The notes below the pieces were generated by a model. The model did not search any database. It was not told the origin of the DNA and was given only the letters and a program-made list of their open reading frames with translations. From the NCBI GenBank assembly GCA_035578905.1, contig JAQJVL010002190.1, forward strand, positions 51,673-115,672: 64,000 bases of DNA, given 5' to 3'. Shown in pieces: positions 11,491-22,434 of the stretch. The position numbers and the translations under genes are program-made. The DNA is from Stictocephala bisonia. Lineage: Eukaryota > Arthropoda > Insecta > Hemiptera > Membracidae. Each line of letters opens with the position of its first letter. Positions within the stretch are counted from its first letter, which is position 1.

Positions 11491-12170
11491 TAATAATAAT
11501 AATAATAAATCTTTATTGTCATACGAATTTGTAGAAATTTTTGACAAAGTCAATATACAGCAATAGCTGCCAAGTCATAAATATTTATCTAAGCTTATCT
11601 GAATTATAATTACAGAAGTCAGTCATGAAATACAGTCATAATGGGCTTTCAAAAATGAATTAATGTTTGCCAAAATGTAGATGCTTAAAAACCCATAGGA
11701 AAACAAACAAAGCATAGTAAGATACCACTGCAAAACAGTAATCCATAAACAAACACCAAAACAACAAATAATTTAATGCACCTTAAACACTAACTAATAA
11801 TGCAAAACTAATAAAAAATAATAAATAGATACAGATTTAATAACAATTTATGATACATAGTAGACAATAAATCATTCAAGTAGACCTACTAGTTTATACA
11901 ATTCAAATTTCAAATAAAAAAGACTATGCAAAAGTGTTTCCTATTTAGATATGTACTTAAATTGTGTCTAATTTAAAAACTATCTGCACGAAGGATAGAG
12001 TAAAAGGGTTGTTTAAAAGCCAGGAGTAAAACAGTTTTTTAAATTTACTTTCAGGGTACTTTTTAATTAGAGGCTGTAGCACATTATATAGCTGAAGAGC
12101 TACTGTAGTATGACTATTTGTGGTTTTAGCAACAAAGTAAATAATACTGGGTAGATAGGAATTGACGGAT
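11491..12170 (-). mobile_element. LINE 3' fragment with (AAT)n tail
   Basis: The block begins with (AAT)n followed by aaatctttattg. This is the same layout as the 3' end of the CR1-group LINE at 53686, read on the minus strand. A minus-strand frame (about 11957-12170) resembles LINE C-termini: VALQLYNVLQPLIKK then SKFKKLFYSWLL. The UTR of about 450 bp has no other feature. The upper end merges into the left arm of the inverted repeat at 12135-13574, so the 5' limit is uncertain. Confidence 0.55.
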
Positions 12171-13574
12171 AAAAAGCGCGCCGTTTCGGAGCCTTCCCCC
12201 CACCACCATGATAGACCCAACACAGATGAGTCAGTTTCTCAATCCGTGCACGTGGTTGTTAATACGCTCTTTGCCGTTCTATACAATAGGGTAATTGCAA
12301 TTATACTTATAGATTCGAAATCTGCATTAAATGCAGAATCTGACTGTATAAATATAATATTATTTAAATTGTAATTCAATTTTAACAATTGAAAATTTGT
12401 AAAAATTATTACATCTTGACATTAAAAAATTACTAAGCGAGGATTTTTTAATATTTTTTGGTCAGAAGCAAACTTCAAGCGACAAAATTGTAGCTAATGA
12501 GATGATCTTCAGCATGTAACTAAGCAATTTCGAATAAAATTCGTTAGTCGTGTGTGATGGAGTGATTAATAGAGCGTCGAGGTTCTTTATAAGTCGCGCC
12601 GCGGGCCGTCCTCCCTGGTTCCACTGATCTTTTCGTTTACGGTACTCCCAAAAACTTTCTGAGTACAATCAGTACTTATATTAAAGAATTGATATTACAG
12701 GTTACACTACAGGTTAAATACTGTATTATCACCTTCTTGGTAAACTATTTACATTCTAGGTACTGTAAATTAAAATATAAAATGTAGACAACATATACGG
12801 GGACTGGTAATCCTCATTAATTGGACTTTGGCAATTATTATTTTAAATATAGGAATGAGTATACAATAAATAATTGTATTACATTGAGTATTTCATTCAA
12901 CAGAGCGGACAACCCGGTTTCAAATAGTTTCTAAAACTCAACGGCAGCCCGGTGCCGGTATTGACATTTATCTTCTATAAATAAATAAAATATATAATCA
13001 CATTTATAGAATAATTGCATTCTTTAACTTAAATCACTTATTAAAAAAGTTAACATTAATTTAGCTTTACAATGATCAAGTAGCAAAAACATTTTAAAGA
13101 ATTGCTGGACTGAGAAGGTTGGTGCGACATAAAATCAACCTCGTCACGCTTTAATCACTCTACTGCAAACTATCTGCACACTTTATTGTAAATTGATTGA
13201 TCACATGTTGAATATCATATCTTTAACTACACAGCTTTGTCGCTTAAAGTTTTCTTCTCGCCCAAAAATAAAAATGTCCTCCCATACTTTTTCATGTCAT
13301 AATTCTTAACTCTTTTTAACTATGAAAATTCTAATTAAAATTAAAAGTAAAATGTATTTATACCATTGCATTCTGCATTAAGGCAAATTCCGAATGTATA
13401 AATATCATTGTACTTAATCTGTGTTATTCAAGGCTAGGAGCGAGTTAACAACTTCGCACACCATTCGATGAATTGGCTCATTTCCGCTGGGTCCATCATG
13501 GTGGTGGGGGAAGGCTGCTACAACGGCGCGCTTTCGTAAACTCATACTTAGCGTTCCAGTTGTATTATTTACTT
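12135..13574. repeat. Long imperfect inverted repeat with about 255-bp arms
   Basis: The left arm (12135-12395) and right arm (13320-13574) are imperfect reverse complements. Shared blocks include AAAGCGCGCCGTT, GCCTTCCCCCACCACCATGA, AAGTAAATAATAC at the outer edges and, inward, TGTTAA and TATAAATA stretches. About 925 bp of AT-rich sequence lies between the arms, with no convincing gene. It may be a non-autonomous DNA transposon with long ends, or two copies of one repeat in opposite orientation. The left arm overlaps the LINE-like frame. No clear target duplication was seen. Confidence 0.6.
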
Positions 13575-14430
13575 CGATGGGTTTTAGTTAGCCTACAATA
13601 GGCTACTCAAGCTAGTTCTTTACTGCGAGTATCATAGCAGTGAGCTTCAGAATTAAATTTCAATAAATCAGAAATTTTCAGAACATATAGAGTTCTGTTT
13701 TCTGAAGACGTTCCATAGGTGCGGGTAACTAGGTAAGCACCAGAGGTGCATTTGCCTCGATTACCTTATTTGTAAAAAATTAAAAAGGACAGTAAAAACT
13801 ATTTTCATTTTTGTCCTATGTAATATTAACCCTGCAAGTGTGAGCCATCGGAATTTCCGATGGTTGGTACCCATTACGGGTGTGACTCTCAGAATTTCCT
13901 ACTGTCTCGTTTCGTCACCACTATATTACTATTATATGTCAAATTCCATTATAATCACCACCAATTGGTTCATGAGGTTCCTTTTGTTATATTTAGATGT
14001 CTTTGGTTGCACATTTGACTGAATACACTCTGCTAACAGCTGATGTATTTTATACAACAGTCGTCAATTTGTCAGATATAGTCTGTGTGTTCCAGTTTTA
14101 CTGTACATTATTTTGTTGAAACCTAACCTAATTTTTACCGTTTTATTTCATACATACAGTCAAATATTGTTAATATTGTGTCTATTGTATTTACTGATAT
14201 TGATTTGTGTAAATATAGTTATTGTTTTTAGAAAATGTAAATATATATATATATATGAACACTGCAGGTTACTGGTAGGCCTGTTTGTAGCTGGCATGAA
14301 TCTTAGTTATGCTTATTTTATTTTGTAATTTATTGTTTGATAATTACAATTATTGAAATATTTTTTTATTTTTAGGCCTAGTCTAGTATATGTTTTTATT
14401 ATATTATTGAATATGACACTTGATACATTA

Positions 14431-15503
14431 TTAACCCTCGAACTGGCGGTCATATTTCTCTGTGGTGGCGGCCGTTTTTAGGCGTTTTGCAAGGGTTTTT
14501 TTTAAAAATCACTAAAAATACAAATATTATCCAAATGAGGTTATTGTACTACCATTGTATTCACTAAGACCCATATAATATTTATGTTTAGCAAGTAAAA
14601 GCCCCATATCCAAAAAAGGTTTTTTTGACACTCAAATAAATTTTTTTTTTTAGTTTCAGTTTACAAAGTGGGGAGACCATGATGTAAACTCATAATAATA
14701 AAAAAGTAAGAAAAAATCCTAGATAGCCAAAAGTTTCCAAATTTTGTCTAGTTTTCAAAAATATAATATTTATTAGGATTACAACCATAAATGAAGCCTT
14801 CAGAATCATAAAACGTCACAAGCGCACAAAACGCAAATTTCAATTCATAGCACAACTATGTATACTAATAATAAATACATAATGATGTGAAGAAAATGAA
14901 TATGCTATTTACTTCTTATTTGGAGATACGATGTGAACCTTCAAGAAATGTGAAAAAAAACTTGAAACTGTTTATATAGGCTATGAAAAACATTATTTAT
15001 ATATATACATATTTACAAGCGGGGATCCAACATAGGTTTAGGATATACCTGTCACGGTAGTCGAATGACATTATAAAACTATCAAATCATACAATAAAAT
15101 AATATATACAAAACGTAAACTATAAAACTAAACACTACACAACCTAAAACAGTAAAAAATAACGTATTAGAATCACTAACAATGTATAGCCAACAAATTA
15201 ATAGATGTGAGGTGACACACCGACCGACTCGGATAGAGCGTCTGAGATCTCAGCTGTTTGGCTATCGATGTTTTTACTATGGTGCTGTGTTACTCATTGG
15301 TATTCCAAAGGCATCAAAGATACTAAAAATAAAGTTTGACTCTCGCTGTACACGGTGATATGATATATAATGCAACTGAATAATATTTACCTAAAATTAA
15401 AGCGCTTGGAAAAAACGATGTTTTAAACGTCGATTTTCGACGATTGCCACTTCACAAACAACTTTTGAACGTCGATAATCGATGTTTGCAGTTTTAGGGT
15501 TAA
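14431..15503. mobile_element. TTAA MITE nested in the outer element
   Basis: TTAA at 14431-14434 and 15500-15503 flanks imperfect ends: CCCTCGAACTG on the left and CCCTAAAACTG on the complementary right. The inner sequence (1.07 kb) is AT-rich without a transposase. Near the right end the block ACGTCGAT recurs in both orientations (15426-15482), possible transposase-binding repeats. Confidence 0.75.
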
Positions 15504-15919
15504 TGTATTGAAGGTATGGCAGCAAATGCAAAACACACAATGTTTTATTTATGTGCGAATTTACTTTTTGGAACTTATAACTTCTATCAAGTACTGGTTT
15601 CTATAGATACCTATACATTTTTTGTAATCTGTATAAAATTTTACATAATATAAAGAAACTACCAAGCTAAAAAAATTATCACTGGTGTTATATAAATAAG
15701 CAAAAGAAATATAATTTATTTATTTATTTTGTCTCTTATCTCATACCATATTTACAAAAATAAAGTTAGCCTTCTAATATATGTACTGTCAAATGCTACA
15801 TTTCAGGCTGAAAACAATGATATACAACAAGTTATATTTATACAATAATAAGGCAGCTGGAATATTAATTTAACCCTTAACTAACACTATATAAAAAAAT
15901 CACTTAACAGATACCATAT

Positions 15920-15930
15920 GTCTCTGAGAC
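15920..15930. repeat. Subterminal palindrome GTCTCTGAGAC of piggyBac-2, left side
   Basis: An 11-bp palindrome 47 bp inside the left end, matching three copies near the right end (18146-18156, 18198-18208, and an altered one at 18378-18388). It is a likely transposase-binding site by analogy with piggyBac subterminal repeats. Confidence 0.6.
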
Positions 15931-16172
15931 ACTTTTGTGTACTTTGGGGTAAATAAATACTCTAAAATAATATACACAATATTTATTAGTACTATATTAA
16001 TAAAAACTCTTAGTTAACATGTCTAGCTACTCTAAAATGTGAAAAAAGAAAACATTGGTATAGTTAAATTTACTTGAAAAAACTTTAAAAAATTATTTAT
16101 ATTACAATTCAAAGAAGACGTTTGTTCATGTTATATATATATATATATATTGCCTGAAAAATATATCTACAA

Positions 16173-18052
16173 TCAATTTTTGTTTCCAAAACAGTTTTTA
16201 CAAATCTTTTGGGAGCATTCCAAGCAAATTGCTACTCCACACTGCTGGCAGGGGTATTTTGTTCTTCTTTTTAATTTTGGTGGACATGTAGAACAGGTTT
16301 TTCTTGTGTCAAAGAATTCTGGAACATCTAGGTCTGCTTGTTTGTCTTCAATTTTTAAAATTTTCTTAATTGAAAAAGATAAATCCCGGGATAAGTTTTT
16401 AGTTCCAAGTCTACGTGCCATATGAGAATGAATTAGACTATTGGCCAAGGCCTTCATATAGTCAAAGTGACTGAGTCTGACAGTGTCTTTGTAGCTTTGA
16501 TGAATAATGAAACTATTTATTCCACACCCAACGTCAACAAGAGTATAGAATATTCTCATGGGCCATCGTCGAGTCCTCCGACTCGCTGTGTAATTAGCAC
16601 ATTTCTGGTCGACTCCATCGACTCCACCTTTTGTTGCATTATAAAACGCAATAATCTCTGGCTTTCCAGAAATTTCGTCATCTTCAGGTGCATGGTGCAT
16701 TGACGAAATCAGAATAACGGCCTTAGATTTCTTAGGCACGTGTGAGATAAGAGTCAATTCGTTAGTGAAACCATATAAGGTTGTACTCACTTCACGGGAC
16801 TTGTTAGGCTGAAACTGAGGAGGAATTTCGGACATTTTTTTTAAGGGTACCAACATATGTCAACCCTCTTTTTAACAGTTCATTTACAACTTCAATTGAG
16901 CTGAACCAATTGTCAGCTGTGATATTGCGGTGAGAACCTTCAATTGGCTTCACCAGTTTTATCAATGCCTGAGAAGGAATTTGAAGAAGCTTTTCTTTAT
17001 CAGATAATCCTTTTCCATCGCTTCCCTTTCCACAATATATATACCAATTATATACATAATTGGTTCTGGCATCTCTCATACATAAAATCTTTAAGCCATA
17101 TTTTGCTGGCTTATTAGGTATAAACATTTTAAAATGACGACGTCCTCGAAAAGGTGTTAGCATTTCATCTATGCACATTGTTGGCCCAGGAGAATAAACA
17201 AGTTGAGAATTAGCAATAAAATTATGAAAAATATTTGATATAGCAGCTGTAGGATCCTCCTTCCTTCTCTCATCTCGATTGTTAGGATTGTCAAATCTTA
17301 ATGTTAGAAGTAAAAATAAAAATCTATTTCTAGGCATAGTGCAGCGAAACAAGTCCCGACCTGTACCGTCAGTTGCATAAAAACTGTCAATTGATTCGTT
17401 GCCAGACTTGAATATTGCCGTGTATATCAAAAGCCCAATTAAAGATTTCAGCTCTATCATATCCAAATCATTACAATATGATTGAGGTTTTGACCAATTA
17501 TCCCTCACAGAAGCAATTTTTGCGTTTTGTCCAAAACAGGATTTCATCTAATATATCCTTAGAAAACAAAAGTCCCCACACTTCTTCTACAGATGGGTTA
17601 GTCCCTAACTGTTTTCCCGCAGCTTTTAATCCTGGTAATTGTATAACTATATTATGACGTCTTGTCCTAACATTAAGAGGAGTATGAACTTTTTTCCATT
17701 TGAATTGTTCTTTATTATGTACCTTTTTCCCATAGAAGAAATTATCCATGTCACAATCTTCAGGCTCCATGTCCACCTCTTCAGACTCCATGTCACTCTC
17801 TTCAGGCTCCATATCCCCCTTTTTATTTTCTCCATCTCCCATCTCCTGCTCTGATTCAGAATCATGTTCACTGTCTATTTTGTTATCTAAATCATTACCA
17901 CTATCATACGCATCAGGTTCTGATGGTCCATCCAAAACATCGTACACCAAATTTTGAAGGTTGTTATCGAAAATATCACTATTTACAGTTACTGCGGTCA
18001 TCACTGGTTTTCCATATGATGGACCAGGTAAGTTTGGGTCACGATCATCCAT
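16173..18052 (-). pseudogene. piggyBac-2 transposase, two single-base frameshifts in homopolymers
   Basis: The ATG at 18052 opens MDDRDPNLPGPSYGK and an acidic N-terminus with an internal repeat (MEPEESDMESEEVDMEPED). The core motifs are CIDEMLTPFRGRR, ITADNWFSSIE and ATKGGVDGVDQKC, so the catalytic Asp residues are present. RRTRRWPMRIFY follows. The tail is a Cys-rich zinc finger (CSTCPPK, CQQCGVAICLEC, CKNCF) ending at 16173. The frame slips twice, at the A5 run complementary to 17517-17521 and the A8 run complementary to 16835-16842. Both shifts are in homopolymers and there is no nonsense codon, so the copy may be intact in the real genome. Confidence 0.9.
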
Positions 18053-18145
18053 TTTGAGATCAAAACAAATTTAGTACATATTACAAAACATTAAACAAAT
18101 TAATTTTTTAATCAAGAAAATATTGTCACATCAAACACACAATAC

Positions 18146-18208
18146 GTCTCAGAGACGGAAAACTGTACAAAATCTTGTTACACTAAACACACGATACGTC
18201 TCAGAGAT
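18146..18208. repeat. Two copies of the GTCTCAGAGAC subterminal motif, right side of piggyBac-2
   Basis: GTCTCAGAGAC at 18146-18156 and GTCTCAGAGAT at 18198-18208 are embedded in a longer direct repeat (ACACACAATACGTCTC and ACACACGATACGTCTC). A further variant, GTCTCTCAGAC, lies at 18378-18388 next to the right end. Confidence 0.65.
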
Positions 18209-18481
18209 GGAATACTGTGACTACCAACACTAAAATATTTATAAAAAATTTAACGTTTGACAGAAGTAAACGTGACCTTCACAACACAAAGGAAACCCCT
18301 CAACTGAGAGGTAGATAGGCGGATGTCACAATAGACCCGCCTGGGCCAGATATACGGAGGTTTTTAAATTCACGTACGTCTCTCAGACGTATGGTGTTAG
18401 TTAAGGGTTAATAAACCTTTGCGAAACAACTAATTTTGCTGCCACACTGGGGGAACAACTATACCACACTTGCAGGGTTAA

Positions 18482-18875
18482 GATATTAATGGCAATGTAA
18501 TTATTGTACTCGTTATTTTACTCAGTTTTGTAGGAGATACAAATTCTACATTTAAAATATAATCTGATATTTTTACTTTTTTATTTTATTATAACGTTTT
18601 CATTGAAAAATGATAAATAGTTAATTTAAACACAATAGAATTTTTTTTAACTTGTTTATAAATTTTTAGGTGGACTAATATTGTCCTTCACCGACTACTG
18701 GAGTTTAAAAATTTTAAATATGACCAAAACAATAAATTATTTCCAAGAATTATTACAGTAACATTATTACCCAGCAACTAATCATTGTTAACAAAAATAT
18801 ATTTGACTTACTAAATAAATCATAACTTACTCTTCTTAAGTCAAAATTTATTGATGTTTTAACTTTACCTTCTAA
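18482..18875. other. Probable promoter and 5' flank of the nested gene
   Basis: AT-rich sequence between the TTAA nest and the ATG at 18876. No specific promoter element can be defended. An in-frame TAA stands immediately before the ATG. Confidence 0.35.
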
Positions 18876-19849
18876 ATGAGTACAAACCTAAGATATGCTG
18901 ATCTCCTTTCAGATATTTTACAAAAAAATCATAGTAATTGTATCTGTCCAACAGAGTTTTTGGAAAATTTTAAGAAATTAAAAACTCCATCAAATGATGT
19001 TTGTCCACTCGGACCCAACTGCCAATTTGGAGTCAACAATCATAAGTTACCTGAGACAAGAGATCATAATTTCACTGAGTGCACTTGTTTCTGTAACTGT
19101 GGTGGGCCCGTAATTCAACCAACTAAGACACCAAAAAGAGAGAGGAGTGTCTTTATAGAACCAATAGAATACTTTTGTGCACCAAATGAAGTAACCAAAC
19201 TACCTCATTATGAAAATGCTAGATGCATCTGCGATGATTCTAATTGCCAGAAGAGAGATATCTCTACCAAAGAATACTTTTGTGCACCAAATGAAGTACC
19301 TAAACTACCTCATTATGAAAATGCTAGATGCATCTGCGATGATTCTAATTGCCAGAAGAGAGATATCTATACTAATTTATTCCCATTCGCCTTCAGAAAT
19401 AAAATTGCGATGGAAGCAAACAAAGTAATGACTGATGATATGATGAAAAAAGAATGTGATGAAATAAAAATGATATTAAATGATCAAAAATTCAGCGAAA
19501 TACTGAACACTAAACATAAAAAATCAATGGTTGATTTTAGTGTAATAAAACAAAATAAAGATCATGAAAACGTTTCAAAACTTACAAAATCATCTAAAGA
19601 AGATAGAAAAAAGCCAAAAGAAAGTCTTGAATCAACAAAGACGACTGTCTCCAACTATAGTCTCATACAAGTTACCCCAACCCCCAATGTTGATAAAACA
19701 ACTCATCTAAGTATAAAAAGTGAAATAAAATTACCAAAAAAGAAAAAGAAATCGGGTAAAAAATTAAAAATGATTAAAAGATACCCAGTGAAAGCAAAGG
19801 CAACTTGTTGTGGCTACCAAAAATCTACAAAAAAGCTCCCTCATATGAG
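18876..19849 (+). CDS. Nested uncharacterised gene, exon 1
   Basis: The start is the ATG at 18876; a TAA directly precedes it in frame. The 974 nt encode 324 residues plus two bases. The protein is Cys-rich at first (CICPTEF, CPLGPNCQFG, CTCFCNCGG) and then carries a tandem 35-residue repeat. A Lys-rich segment (PKKKKKSGKKLKMIKRYP) leads into CCGYQKSTKKLPHM. The donor gtattt follows ATGAG at 19849. The leftover AG joins the A opening exon 2 to make Arg, giving LPHMRYYYSGGTEHYG across the junction. It may belong to an insect family of unknown function (DUF4776-like, from memory only). The gene lies in the 30.8-kb moira intron, on the opposite strand. Confidence 0.85.
19167..19371 (+). repeat. 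105-bp in-frame tandem duplication in exon 1
   Basis: Copy 1 (19167-19271) and copy 2 (19272-19371) differ at only a few bases. Each encodes EYFCAPNEV.KLPHYENAR followed by CICDDSNCQKRDI. The near identity points to a recent duplication that kept the reading frame. Confidence 0.93.
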
Positions 19850-20349
19850 GTATTTATATTAATTAGTTTAGTTACTCTATTAAAATATTTGAAATTAAAA
19901 ATATCACATCTTACACTCATAATATCGGGTGAAAATATGACACTGTAAATACTAAAAAATTCGACACAGTTACAGACATGGTGGCTAAAGCTAGATGCAT
20001 GTTGTTGGCCCGGCCTATTGAAAATTTGATAAACAATTAATATCATTATTTAGAATTAAAATGGTACTAAATGGTCCCACATTAGAAAAATAGATACCTC
20101 AACCATTTCTGACTAATAACGTTTTTATTTTGGGGTCAATTATGCCTAGCCCAGCAACATCTTAATTTCTGCCAAATTAAATATATGCCAAATTTTAGAT
20201 GTGAATTTGTGAATGAAGATACCATAAAGACTAAAATAGATAATTCAACTTATTAGTTGAATATTATTATTAGACTAGGCAACCAACAATCTTCTGATTT
20301 CCAAGTTAAAATGTATATAAAAATTTAGTTCAGAATTGGTACTAAGTGG

Positions 20350-21420
20350 TATTCTCTGTATACCCCAACTTTCCCGATGGACCCCTGCCTACCTGTGACC
20401 GGCCCGCCCGTCCTTTACACACTCACCACCTCGCACAGTTGTTCCAGTGATGATTCACCTATTGCCGTTACCTCTGCACTGGTTAACTTTTTTGTGCTGC
20501 TCGGAGTTTTTAACTTATTAAAGTATTCCTGAAAAGTATAGAAATAATAAGAACTGTAAATTTTTATAGTTAATACCAAACACGATGGTATTAACTATAA
20601 AAACGATTTGTGCAACTACATAATTAGCTACGACTCCACCTTTAAAATTTCTATATTAGGACATTAATTAGGACCATAGTACACAGTTTTTTCGATTTTT
20701 TACAGAGTTACGGTTCAAGACTGCCAAAATCGCACTCAATTTCACAACGAATAAGAGTGACTGCTGTGTATATAACAATCTTACTAACTTGATATAACTT
20801 TGAAAGAATGTATACTTAAATAAGTGAACAACTTGTAAACATGTTAATAGATTCATAAAGGATACATATGAATCTATTAAAGGAATACATTTGGAATTAT
20901 GTACAGTTTAATTTTGGACTTTTTACAGTTTAATTTTAGAATATTTGAATTATTTCTTATGGTTAAACATATAGCCTATTAAACCAAGAGTAACTCTTAC
21001 ATAAGATTTTTAGTTTGTTGCTTATTATTTGTAGTTTGTTTAGTTTTGTTTTGAGTAACTTATATAAGTTTTTTAGTCATTTTACAAATGAAATAAATAA
21101 TACATGCTACACATAACTCTTGTTTTGATTAATTTCCTTGTAGGAATTAAAGGGTAGGGTGATATCTAAAATAAGGTTGCAAAATTCATTTTTATAGTTA
21201 ATATCATTGTGATTGATGTCATTTTTCTTATTTTATTCTATACTTTTCAGGAATACTTTAATAAGTTAGAAATTCCAAGCCGCACACAAAAGTTAACCAG
21301 TGCAGAGGTAACGGCAATAGGTGACTCATCACTGGAACAGCTGTGCGAGGGGGTGAGTGTTTAAAGGGCGGGCGGGCCAGTCGCAGGAGTCATCGGCCAA
21401 GTTAGTGTACACAGAGAATA
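20350..21420. mobile_element. Inverted-repeat element with exon-like arms, TA-flanked
   Basis: The left arm (20350-20620) and right arm (21165-21420) are long inverted repeats beginning TATTCTCTGT. The arms are highly similar, including AGTTAACCAGTGCAGAGGTA and CGGCAATAGGTGA. In each arm, read outward from the centre, an acceptor-like cttttcag is followed by an open stretch (34 codons at 21251-21352 in the right arm). A donor-like gtgagt ends it. Predicted text includes LTSAEVTAIG and SSLEQLCE. Ends of the form TA-TTCTCTGT suggest a TA-targeting MITE (Tc1/mariner or pogo type), but the class is not proven. It lies in intron 1 of the nested gene, where its transcript would fold into a long hairpin. 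Confidence 0.6.
20561..20603. repeat. Perfect 17-bp stem hairpin
   Basis: TTTTTATAGTTAATACC at 20561-20577 is followed by a 9-nt loop and its exact reverse complement at 20587-20603. It sits at the inner edge of the left arm of the inverted-repeat element; only one half has a counterpart in the right arm. Confidence 0.9.
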
Positions 21421-21507
21421 GTTCAGTTTATAAAGGGTTCAGGAACTTTATAATCTTTCAGGGTCAATTATAACAATAAAAGCAATTGAAATGAACAGAA
21501 GGTTAAA

Positions 21508-21790
21508 TGGGGATCCAAACTTTAAAGCAAGCAAAAGGACGGCTTGACAAATTTAAATTTAAAGGACAGTCATGGCATTCGAAAACTGGGTATAAGTGGT
21601 GAGAAAGTTCAAAAAGCGTAGCCATAGATGATTTTAAAGAACAATTAAAGTCCAAAGTTTGAACAATAAGTTGTATGATGCTGTGTGCAAGTAAACAGAT
21701 AATGACGTAATTCCAAGTCACCCAGCCACAATGATCTTTACATAACTGGGTAGAAACATCAATGGTAGAAATGCCAGTATTACAAATTTG
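21508..21790 (+). pseudogene. pogo/Tigger-type transposase relic
   Basis: Short blocks in all three forward frames match the CENP-B-type DNA-binding region of Tigger/jerky-like transposases: GDPNFKASK, RLDKFKFK, HGIRKLGISGEKV and DFKEQLKSKV. Stops and frameshifts separate them, and no catalytic DDE block was recognised. The assignment rests on the HGIRKLGISGEK signature. Confidence 0.7.
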
Positions 21791-22434
21791 AGGCCCCAAG
21801 AGCATAAATAGAGGCAGTGACAGAGATTGGTCTCATATACTCTGTGGATCGAGTAGCACAGTGTGTCACCCTGAAGATGAGTGCTGCAATGTCAATGAGA
21901 GCTTAAAAGTCAAAATTTTGCATTTTGACATGCTGCGTAAAAGCCTTTTGTTTTAATCTTTCAGGCTGGACGAGTGTGTTTCCTGAAGGCATATTTTTAT
22001 AAAGAACTAAGATTCTGTAGAACTTTCAGATTTAAAGTTGGTTTATATCTATTCTAGTTGTTTTATTATAGCTGTTTTAGGTATGAAATAAAACTAATAT
22101 TCATTTTTAAGTTGGCCTGTTTTTTGTTTTTATTTCATATGTATATTAACCATTCAATTCTAAACAGTTTTCATGTTTAACTTTGTATTCATCTCTAAGG
22201 ACTTGTTTTTTTATTAAAGCGCAATTGAAGAACGCATTCTTGTACGACACAGAAGGCATTGCCTTCTTTGGAAAAGCAGGCTAAACCCTTGCAAGCTCAC
22301 AGGTGAGGTTATGGTTATGGCTTTGTCGTTGAGACTGTAAAACTCTTTACATGGTATACAGTTAGTATATGATTGACATATATTAGATATAGGTATCAAT
22401 GCTCTTCGAGGTCAAAGGCTGAGCTTATTCCACA

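Larger units (their letters stand above)
15870..18411 (-). mobile_element. piggyBac-2, complete element nested in the outer TTAA element
   Basis: TTAA at 15870-15873 and 18408-18411 flanks inverted ends TTAACCCTTAACTAACAC with one mismatch just inside (TAT versus CAT). One transposase gene on the minus strand fills the element. The left flank holds one copy of the palindromic motif GTCTCTGAGAC and the right flank holds three related copies. At 2.54 kb it has the size and layout of an autonomous piggyBac element. Confidence 0.92.
13826..18481. mobile_element. Outer TTAA element (piggyBac-type MITE) split by two later insertions
   Basis: TTAA at 13826-13829 and 18478-18481 flanks perfect inverted ends: TTAACCCTGCAAGTGTG on the left and its reverse complement at the right. 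Removing the two inner TTAA elements (14431-15503 and 15870-18411) leaves about 1.04 kb with no transposase frame. It is therefore a non-autonomous element. A palindrome, CCATCGGAATTTCCGATGG, lies just inside the left end at 13848-13866. The nesting dates this element as older than both inserts. Confidence 0.88.

Noticed and set aside
21503..21805. 100-codon minus-strand open frame
   Set aside because: It is the reverse shadow of the Tigger relic, whose plus-strand blocks match the family.
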